Source: an uncultured Paraglaciecola sp.
Lineage (GTDB): Bacteria > Pseudomonadota > Gammaproteobacteria > Enterobacterales > Alteromonadaceae
DNA: 7,095 bases
Assembly: GCA_905479025.1 (NCBI GenBank)
Contig: CAJQKX010000223.1
Location: 1-7,095, forward strand
Direction of reading: 5' to 3'
Shown here: in pieces, positions 1 to 5,933 of the stretch
Layout: every line of letters starts with the position of its first letter
How positions within the stretch are numbered: the stretch's first letter is position 1
Made by a program: the position numbers and the translations under genes
The notes under the pieces: generated by a model
Told to the model about the DNA's origin: nothing
Seen by the model: only the letters and a program-made list of their open reading frames with translations
Databases searched by the model: none

Positions 1-1604
1 GCTCTAAAGGTATCCCAAGAAAAAACTTACGACCTGTGGCAGGGAGGCCCTTGATTTATTACTCCATTATGGCCTGTTTGAAATCTTCATTATTAGATAG
101 GGTTGTAGTTAGTACAGATGATGACGAAATTGCCTTATTTGCAGAAAGGTTTGGCGCAGATGTTCTGATGAGATCGAGAGAGCTTGCAGACGATTTGACA
201 ACGCTGGACCCAGTTATTTATTCAGTTGTTAGGCAGGCTGAAAAGCAATGGAAGGACTATTATGGAATTGTTATTTCGGTTCAGCCTACTTCTCCGCTAA
301 TTATTGCAGCAGATATTGATGCAGTCATTGGTATTTTAGATGTAGGTGTAGATACAGTGATTACGGTTGTTGATGATCGACATTTGAATTGGACTATTAA
401 GGATAATCGACCATTTCCTTGTTATAAAGACCGAGTTAATAGACAGCAGTTGCCGGCGAATTTTAAAGAGACGGGAGCATTGATTGCGTGCTCAAGGAGA
501 CAGCTAGAAAGCGGGTCAAGAATTGGAAAAAATGTTGAGTTATTAGAAATGCCACATAACAGAAGCTTTGATGTGGATACATATTCAGATTTAATGCTGT
601 GTGAGAATTTAATAAATAGAAAAAGAATAGTATTTGCTGTCGCTGGATATCGCGAGATTGGTTTAGGGCACGTATATAGATCGTTAATGTTGGCTCATGA
701 ATTGGTTAAATACGATATACATTTTATTTGTGAAGAAAAAAATGACTTGGCAATCGAATCGATAAAGAAACAACACTATACAGTCCATGTTTGCAAAGAC
801 GGCGAGCTAGGAAAAGCTTGTGTCAATGTGTCACCAGATTTAGTTATTAATGATATTTTGGACTCTTCTATAGAATATATATCTTTTATAAAAGATGAGT
901 CTATAAAAGTAATTAATTTTGAAGACTTGGGGTCGGGGGCAAAAAAAGCAGATTTAGTAATTAACGCATTGTATGCAGAGAGAGAAAAAGTTCCAAATGC
1001 ATTAGTGGGTTCAGAGTATTTTTGTTTAAGGGATGAATTCCTTTATATAGAAAAGGCGCCGATAAGTGAGAAAGTGAACCGAATACTCCTTACATTTGGT
1101 GGTGTTGATGAGGGCAATTTAGCTGCTCGTTGTTTAAAATTAATAGCTCAATACTGTAAAGAAAAAAGCATTGCTGTTGATATCGTAACAGGTCCAGGTT
1201 TTATAGGGCAAAACATACTTACTGAGATAGTAAAGGATTATCAGGATTTAGTAGTGGATGTGGCTAAGGGGACTAAAAGGATATCTGATTATATGAATAA
1301 GGCGGATGTGGCTATTACTTCGGGGGGTAGGACTGTTTTAGAACTTGCTGCGCTGCATGTTCCAACAATAGTCATATGTCAAAATGAAAGAGAAGCCACC
1401 CATGAGTTCTTGGCTTTAGATAACGGAGTAATAAACTTAGGTAACAGAGAGCTTGTTGAAAACGCAGATATTATTTCATCCTTTAGGGATGTTGTGGAAA
1501 ATAAAGAAAAGAGAATGGATATGATTGCAAAATCAAAGCAAAAGAATTTTTCTCTTGGAAAAAAACGGGTTATTAAAAGAATTATTGATTTATTAGAAAG
1601 GTAA
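1..1604 (+). CDS. Bifunctional CMP-nonulosonate synthetase / PseG-like UDP-sugar hydrolase fusion (5' partial)
   Basis: Two enzymes of nonulosonic acid synthesis are joined in one frame. The first part (to about base 620) is a NeuA/PseF/SpsF-type cytidylyltransferase, which joins CTP to the sugar acid to make the CMP donor. It shows the nucleotide-binding SKGIPRKN (3-26), QPTSP (282-296) and the metal-binding DVD (570-578). The second part (about 627-1604) is PseG/SpsG-like, a GT-B-fold hydrolase that removes UDP from a diacetamido sugar. It shows GLGHVYR (660-680), whose His matches the catalytic His of PseG, then TFGG near 1092 and SGGRTVLE (1320-1343). The frame is open to the window edge, and the SKGIPRKN motif lies before the GTG at 36. 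That GTG is therefore internal, and the true start is probably about ten codons upstream. The second half is markedly A+T-rich. The family assignment is firm, but the exact sugar is unknown. Confidence 0.9.
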   Translation, partial: SKGIPRKNLRPVAGRPLIYYSIMACLKSSLLDRVVVSTDDDEIALFAERFGADVLMRSRELADDLTTLDPVIYSVVRQAEKQWKDYYGIVISVQPTSPLIIAADIDAVIGILDVGVDTVITVVDDRHLNWTIKDNRPFPCYKDRVNRQQLPANFKETGALIACSRRQLESGSRIGKNVELLEMPHNRSFDVDTYSDLMLCENLINRKRIVFAVAGYREIGLGHVYRSLMLAHELVKYDIHFICEEKNDLAIESIKKQHYTVHVCKDGELGKACVNVSPDLVINDILDSSIEYISFIKDESIKVINFEDLGSGAKKADLVINALYAEREKVPNALVGSEYFCLRDEFLYIEKAPISEKVNRILLTFGGVDEGNLAARCLKLIAQYCKEKSIAVDIVTGPGFIGQNILTEIVKDYQDLVVDVAKGTKRISDYMNKADVAITSGGRTVLELAALHVPTIVICQNEREATHEFLALDNGVINLGNRELVENADIISSFRDVVENKEKRMDMIAKSKQKNFSLGKKRVIKRIIDLLER

Positions 1605-1610
1605 ATTCAT

Positions 1611-2666
1611 ATGGGTGCATCATTTAAAATCGGTGAGTTTGAAGTTGGCGACAATTTAAATCCTTATATTATAGCGGAAATCGGCGTCAATCATGAGGGC
1701 GATTTAGAGCTTGCAAAGCGTCTTATTAATGAGGCTGCCGCGGGTGGTGCCCATGCTGCAAAATTTCAATCATATAAAGCGGGGTTAATAGCGTCTAAAA
1801 ACAGCCCGGCATATTGGGATCAATCTAAAGAAACGACAGATAGCCAATATAAGCTTTTTCAAAAATACGACTGCTTCGGTGAGAAAGAGTACATTGAGCT
1901 GGCTGCGCATTGTAATAAGAAGGGCGTACATTTCATGTCCACACCCTTCGATTTGGATGCCGTTGATTTCTTAGAAACACTTATGCCTGCGTTTAAGATT
2001 GCCTCCGCTGATATTACAAATGTACCATTGATTCGGAAGTGTGCGGCATATAAAAAGCCGCTCATTATCTCGACAGGAGCTGCGACTTTGCCGGAGATTG
2101 AGTTTGCGGTTCAGACAGCAAAAGCATCTGGTGCGAGTGCTATTGCTTTATTACATTGCGTTCTAAATTATCCAACGCCTGAAGAAAATGCTCAGCTAGG
2201 CATGATTAGTACGCTTAAAAGAGCGTTTTCCGATATTGTTATTGGCTATTCCGATCACGTTGAGCCCGATGAAACAATCAGTGCTTTAGAGGCGGCGATG
2301 TTATTGGGGGCTAATATTTTAGAGAAGCACTTTACGCACGATAAGAGCCTGCAGGGTAACGATCACTACCATGCAATGAATATAGATGATTTGAAAGTCT
2401 TTTGCTTAAAGGCGAAAAAATATAAGTGTTTGATTTCAGATGGGCAAAAAAAGTTGGAAAATGAAGAGTTGGCTATCCGTCATGCTCGTCGGAGCGTCGT
2501 AGCGGCGCGCCTCTTGTCTGTTGGTGATGTCATTAACGAAACCAATATTGTAGCTAAGAGGCCCGGCGATGGCATTAGTCCTGTGCTGTGGGACAAGCTT
2601 ATTGGAAAAACAGTCCTGAGAGAAATTCAAGCCGATGAAAAAATACAGTGGGAGCGTCTGGATTGA
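1611..2666 (+). CDS. NeuB/SpsE-family nonulosonic acid synthase
   Basis: This cytoplasmic enzyme of 351 residues has the usual length for the sialic acid synthase family, which condenses phosphoenolpyruvate with an N-acylated hexosamine to give a nine-carbon sugar acid. The barrel carries EIGVNHEG (23-30), KFQ (51-53), STPFD (110-114), FKIASADI (128-135), STG (154-156), NYPTP (186-190), SDH (214-216) and EKHFTHDK (238-245). The two His of the last pair match the metal ligands of NeuB. Residues from about 292 form the C-terminal SAF (antifreeze-like) domain with KRPGDGISP (316-324), which closes over the substrate of the partner subunit in the dimer. The ATG lies 6 bases after the previous stop, with AAAGG at 1597-1601 as ribosome binding site. 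The motifs look more like NeuB/SpsE than PseI, but whether the product is neuraminic, legionaminic or another acid cannot be read from motifs. Confidence 0.93.
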   Translation: MGASFKIGEFEVGDNLNPYIIAEIGVNHEGDLELAKRLINEAAAGGAHAAKFQSYKAGLIASKNSPAYWDQSKETTDSQYKLFQKYDCFGEKEYIELAAHCNKKGVHFMSTPFDLDAVDFLETLMPAFKIASADITNVPLIRKCAAYKKPLIISTGAATLPEIEFAVQTAKASGASAIALLHCVLNYPTPEENAQLGMISTLKRAFSDIVIGYSDHVEPDETISALEAAMLLGANILEKHFTHDKSLQGNDHYHAMNIDDLKVFCLKAKKYKCLISDGQKKLENEELAIRHARRSVVAARLLSVGDVINETNIVAKRPGDGISPVLWDKLIGKTVLREIQADEKIQWERLD

Positions 2667-2675
2667 GTATCTAAA

Positions 2676-3914
2676 ATGACGTGTATTTTGCGCATCAAGA
2701 GAAAAAGCACTCTTTATGCCTTAATTTTTATTAATTATTTTTCTGATCTTCTGAACGGCTTAGGCGCCCATTTTATGCCATGGCTCTCTTTCGCGGGGCC
2801 TAGTATCAGGGGTGCGATCGTTATGTTAGGCATGCTATTGGCTAGGAAGGCGCCGTTCAGATCGATTTATCTAATTTGTTTCAGCTTTTTGCTATATTCA
2901 GTACATCATTTAGTGCAGGGCTCGGATTTCAATCTGGCCTTTGAGCTGCAGCAGATGACAAAAATTATCTTCCCTATTGCATTCGCGGCTACTCTTTCTT
3001 TTTTTGGCAAGGGGGTGGTAATTAATCAAAGGTTAGTAGTGACTGTCTTTTCGTTGTCAGGTTTTGTTCTTTCGATAGGCATCATCGGTTCGGTTTTGTT
3101 GGGAGTGCAGTCGGAAACTTATAGTGAAGGCTCGTTTGGGCAAAAAGGCATCATGTTGAACCAGAATGATATGGCGTTGTTGTTGGTAATATCAATACTC
3201 TATTCCTCTTATGGCGCTTTGGCTTACGGTCGGTGGTTTGTGTTAAATTGCGCTCTCGGTATGGTCGCCGCAATAATTCTTGGGACGAGGCTTGGATTGT
3301 TGGCTACATTACTGTCGCCACTAGTGGCGTCGTTTTTTTTCCTTCGAAGTGAGGCCGCGCCAGCAGTAAGTAAGATTTGGCTTTTTCTAGTTGTTCTCGG
3401 CGGCACGGCAGCTGTCGGGATGATGGTTTTTACACTCGTCCTCAACGACCCTTACCTAACAGGAAAGTTTCTTTTGATGTTGGACGGCTCAGCCCCCAGA
3501 GGACGCCTCTTTGAAGTAGGGTTAGATATTATTGCTGGATCAGAGGTAGCAGAATTATTTTTTGGTCGGACGGCAACTGAATTTTATCGTCTTGTGCAAG
3601 ACCAGGGTAGTTTCTTTACTTATCACTCGTGGGGTAAAAGGGTCGAGGTGGACCCGATCGACATTGTCGGCTGTTATGGGTTTTTTATATACATGATCAT
3701 AATGGCCGCTTTATTTCGGCCGATGTTGAACTTTCTTTTAAATACCAAGAAAGTTTTCTTTGGGATGCTGGCTTTTTCTCTTATTGTCATATTGCTTCAT
3801 TCGTTATTTTTAGGTCACGTGATAACTCAGCCGATTACCGGTGCGATGCTTGGGTTTATTCTTTTTATTTATTCGCGCAAAGATTGCCTATCAGATTCAA
3901 TTATAGGAAGTTAG
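2676..3914 (+). CDS. O-antigen polymerase/ligase-like membrane protein (Wzy-like)
   Basis: This is a 412-residue, strongly hydrophobic inner-membrane protein with about ten to twelve predicted spans. They start after a basic N-terminus (RIKRK, 6-10). Family-like landmarks are GQKGIMLNQND (155-165), GTRLG (203-207) and a large external loop at about 257-327. The loop holds APRGR (273-277) and ends in EVDPIDIVGCYG (324-335), followed by HVITQP (381-386) near the last spans. This arrangement of Arg-bearing loop and acidic motif before a span is typical of the O-antigen ligase/polymerase superfamily. Next to a flippase gene, the Wzy role (joining repeat units in the periplasm) is the best reading, since ligases are commonly encoded elsewhere. 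Wzy sequences diverge widely, so a ligase role cannot be excluded. The start is the first ATG after the previous gene; only a weak GAG (2665-2667) precedes it, overlapping that gene's stop. Confidence 0.78.
   Translation: MTCILRIKRKSTLYALIFINYFSDLLNGLGAHFMPWLSFAGPSIRGAIVMLGMLLARKAPFRSIYLICFSFLLYSVHHLVQGSDFNLAFELQQMTKIIFPIAFAATLSFFGKGVVINQRLVVTVFSLSGFVLSIGIIGSVLLGVQSETYSEGSFGQKGIMLNQNDMALLLVISILYSSYGALAYGRWFVLNCALGMVAAIILGTRLGLLATLLSPLVASFFFLRSEAAPAVSKIWLFLVVLGGTAAVGMMVFTLVLNDPYLTGKFLLMLDGSAPRGRLFEVGLDIIAGSEVAELFFGRTATEFYRLVQDQGSFFTYHSWGKRVEVDPIDIVGCYGFFIYMIIMAALFRPMLNFLLNTKKVFFGMLAFSLIVILLHSLFLGHVITQPITGAMLGFILFIYSRKDCLSDSIIGS
3316..3329. repeat. 14-bp perfect palindrome followed by a T8 tract inside the polymerase gene
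   Basis: CGCCACTAGTGGCG is a perfect palindrome. As RNA it can fold into a 5-bp G+C-rich stem with a CTAG loop. Eight T follow at 3333-3340, three bases after the stem. The layout is terminator-like but the stem is short, and the codons (SPLVASFFF) fit the membrane protein, so chance is a real alternative. Confidence 0.45.
3905..3910 (+). promoter_or_regulatory. Ribosome binding site of the flippase gene (decides the start)
   Basis: AGGAAG lies 6 bases before ATG 3917 and inside the last codons of the polymerase gene. It supports this ATG over the upstream TTG at 3884 and suggests coupled translation of polymerase and flippase. Confidence 0.7.
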
Positions 3915-3916
3915 CG

Positions 3917-5125
3917 ATGAGGCCTTACTTGTGGGATGGACTGTATGGTGGCTCGTTGCTTTTTCAAGCACTATCAAGGTTTGTGATGTTCGTTTACGCG
4001 GCCGACGTTCTTGGGATGGATGAGTATAGCCATTGGCCGATTATAATAGCGTTTGCTGGATATAGCGTGGTCATGGGCCGAGGATTGCTGCCTTATCTGG
4101 CAATTCAGTTGCCGATATTACATGGTCGTGAAAATACTGAGCAATTATTCTCTGCCTTTATTTTTGCCCGCAGGAAGGTCGCTGTCGATTGGGGTCTGGC
4201 TCTTCTAATCGCCTTATCATTTTTATTTGGGAAAGAGTATAAGTTTATTTCGCTAGGGATATTGATAGCTATTGCTTGGAGTGTCTGTCAGCTTCACGTG
4301 AAATTATTTAGGTCGTTAGAAAAAATTCATACTTTATTCTTGTCTACTGTTTTGGGGGCGTTTGTTTTTCTAGTTGCTGGATTACTTATAATAAAAACGA
4401 GTATCTATGAGCTCTTTTTCTGCTACTTCTTATCGTTATTGGTTCAGGCTGTATTTTTATTTTGGCAAGCGCAGAAGCTCGCAGGCCTCCGAGAACAAAT
4501 ATCTAAACCCGCGGGGCCTGGCTTTTATGCTGACGCAAAATTAGATTACATGGCATCTGTTTTTTTGTTTGCCGTGCTTGGAACTTTCGATAGATGGTTG
4601 GCCGAATTTTTTTTAATGGATACTTCAGGATCTTATTCAGTGGTCGTTTTTTCTATGATGATTGGTTTCTTGTTTTTAACAATAAGCAGCCAAATTATTG
4701 AGCCTAAGATATATAGAGCGTCTTCTAGTGTGTCTCGTAAAACCAGTATGTCAGCTTATGGCGCGGTTCTATGCGTCTTGTTTGTTGCGATTTTTTTGTT
4801 GATCTACTTGGCTTTATTTCAGTTCAAGATCCCTTTTACTGGGAATATTCGTGCTGTGAGGATCGAATTCATAACCGGATTTTCGTTATTTCTCGTCCTC
4901 ATGCCAGGGGTGGTTTTTTCTGCTGCCTTAAAATCGGTGAAAATGATTTCAATCGTTAATTTATCTTCCCTTTTAGCAATTTTGGTGGGTCTTAGCTGTT
5001 TTTTAATTTTGGAATTATCTGGTATCGGTGCGGGTGAAATCGCATCTATTCAGGCGTCTCTATTCTTTTGTTATCTATTCTATTCAGTGGCTAATTATCT
5101 GAGCTACCGTAGATGGGTGAAATAG
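3917..5125 (+). CDS. Wzx-like polysaccharide flippase (MATE/MOP-like exporter)
   Basis: A 402-residue membrane protein with about ten to twelve hydrophobic segments and short polar loops, of the size usual for Wzx-type flippases that move undecaprenyl-linked repeat units across the inner membrane. The N-terminus has the expected pattern of a first span rich in small residues (GLYGGSLLFQALSRFVMF, 8-25). A charged TFDRW (223-227) lies inside a later span region, a common feature of the family. The ATG at 3917 is chosen because AGGAAG (3905-3910) sits 6 bases upstream and the start follows the previous stop by 2 bases. A TTG at 3884 would add 11 residues and overlap the polymerase gene, with no better ribosome site. 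Flippase identity rests on topology and context more than on conserved motifs, so the substrate is only inferred to be the nonulosonate-containing repeat unit. Confidence 0.75.
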   Translation: MRPYLWDGLYGGSLLFQALSRFVMFVYAADVLGMDEYSHWPIIIAFAGYSVVMGRGLLPYLAIQLPILHGRENTEQLFSAFIFARRKVAVDWGLALLIALSFLFGKEYKFISLGILIAIAWSVCQLHVKLFRSLEKIHTLFLSTVLGAFVFLVAGLLIIKTSIYELFFCYFLSLLVQAVFLFWQAQKLAGLREQISKPAGPGFYADAKLDYMASVFLFAVLGTFDRWLAEFFLMDTSGSYSVVVFSMMIGFLFLTISSQIIEPKIYRASSSVSRKTSMSAYGAVLCVLFVAIFLLIYLALFQFKIPFTGNIRAVRIEFITGFSLFLVLMPGVVFSAALKSVKMISIVNLSSLLAILVGLSCFLILELSGIGAGEIASIQASLFFCYLFYSVANYLSYRRWVK

Positions 5126-5126
5126 T

Positions 5127-5933
5127 ATGAAGGTCAATTTATTTCTGGCTGGTTTTGCAAAGAGCGGATCGAGTTATATATATTCTTTACTGAGTAATCA
5201 GGCGCGTGTTTCAGGTGGTTTAGAAAAAGAACCTGCTTTCTTCTGTTTCGCCAATAAAAAAAGCATCGACTGGTACCACGACTTTTATGGCCGCAATAGG
5301 TATTTGATAGATGGTACGGTGGAATACTCTATGGGCACTGGGGTATGTGATAGAGTATTTAACTATAATCCAGAGGCAAAAATAATATTTGTTATAAGAG
5401 AGCCCTTGTCGAGAGCATGGTCCCACTATTGTCACAGACTTAAAATGGGCGAGGAGTTGAGGACTTTGAAGGAAATTCATCATAGCGACTTGGAGCAAGA
5501 TTACCTTGTCGATTATAGTAGGTTCAAACATAGAATCGAGGCATGGTCGCTGATTTTCGGACCAGACAGAGTGATTGTTTTTACACTGGATCAAATTGAA
5601 AACGATCAAAAGACGCTGTGTAAAAGGCTAGAGAAATTTCTACAGATTGAAGTGGATTATGATGTTACTGGAATTGATAGGAATTTTTCCAGAGTTCCTA
5701 GGCTGATATGGTTCGCTAGGTTTGGTGCTGTCGTTAGGCGTATGCGGGTGATTGATTGGCCAATGCCATCTTTCTTAAAAATACTTCTCCGAAAAATGAA
5801 TCGACGATTGCAAAGCTTGAATTTAATGGAGGCTGATAACCCTGAGCCTCCATTTTGGTGGCGTGAGAAACTGACGCCGTATTTAGAAAGTGATATCTCC
5901 TATTATAATGAGATGGTGGAGAGCGGGAAATGA
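5127..5933 (+). CDS. PAPS-dependent carbohydrate sulfotransferase
   Basis: This 268-residue soluble protein has the two cofactor-binding motifs of the sulfotransferase superfamily. The 5'-phosphosulfate loop is GFAKSGSSYIY (9-19, Lys12), and the 3'-phosphate motif is IFVIREPLSRAWSHY (87-101, Arg91 and Ser95). KEPAFF (34-39) and DGTVEYS (62-68) match the further conserved blocks of bacterial glycan sulfotransferases. These enzymes move sulfate from PAPS to a hydroxyl of a sugar. The ATG is one base after the flippase stop, with GGGTGA (5115-5120) as ribosome site, and the last codons overlap the next gene. The absence of a signal peptide or membrane span implies action in the cytoplasm, so on a nucleotide sugar or a lipid-linked unit before export. 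The acceptor is unknown. Placement inside a polysaccharide operon points to a surface glycan and away from a small-molecule target. Confidence 0.88.
   Translation: MKVNLFLAGFAKSGSSYIYSLLSNQARVSGGLEKEPAFFCFANKKSIDWYHDFYGRNRYLIDGTVEYSMGTGVCDRVFNYNPEAKIIFVIREPLSRAWSHYCHRLKMGEELRTLKEIHHSDLEQDYLVDYSRFKHRIEAWSLIFGPDRVIVFTLDQIENDQKTLCKRLEKFLQIEVDYDVTGIDRNFSRVPRLIWFARFGAVVRRMRVIDWPMPSFLKILLRKMNRRLQSLNLMEADNPEPPFWWREKLTPYLESDISYYNEMVESGK
5825..5854. repeat. Perfect 10-bp inverted repeat (hairpin) inside the sulfotransferase gene
   Basis: AATGGAGGCT (5825-5834) and AGCCTCCATT (5845-5854) are exact reverse complements around a 10-base loop, and four T end the structure at 5853-5856. It lies about 75 bases before the sulfotransferase stop. 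It resembles a weak intrinsic terminator or an RNA-processing stem, but the T tract is short and partly inside the stem, and no function is shown. Confidence 0.6.
5918..5923 (+). promoter_or_regulatory. Ribosome binding site of the terminal glycosyltransferase gene
   Basis: GGAGAG stands 6 bases before ATG 5930, within the end of the sulfotransferase gene. Together with the ATGA stop/start overlap it supports this start for the 3'-truncated glycosyltransferase. Confidence 0.7.

Noticed and set aside
36..38. GTG as the start codon of the first gene
   Set aside because: The codons before it in the same frame spell SKGIPRKN, the conserved cytidylyltransferase nucleotide-binding motif, so the protein begins upstream of the window.
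881..896. 16-bp A+T-rich perfect palindrome ATCTTTTATAAAAGAT
   Set aside because: It lies in a very A+T-rich part of the PseG-like domain where such symmetry is expected now and then, with no neighbouring promoter or second copy seen.
1859..2630. Short minus-strand frames inside the synthase gene, and similar ones at 3224-3445 (-) and 4771-4959 (+)
   Set aside because: They are shadows of well-supported genes and show no motif or ribosome site worth reporting.
3884..3916. TTG at 3884 as the start of the flippase gene
   Set aside because: It would overlap the polymerase gene by 31 bases, while ATG 3917 has AGGAAG at ideal spacing and directly follows the polymerase stop.
4560..4797. Several T7-T8 runs in the flippase gene (4560-4566, 4607-4614, 4791-4797)
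   Set aside because: They encode Phe and Leu of membrane spans in an A+T-rich gene, so codon content explains them without a regulatory role.
5220..5609. 129-codon open frame on the minus strand
   Set aside because: It lies wholly inside the sulfotransferase gene, whose cofactor motifs are clear, and its translation shows no recognisable domain.
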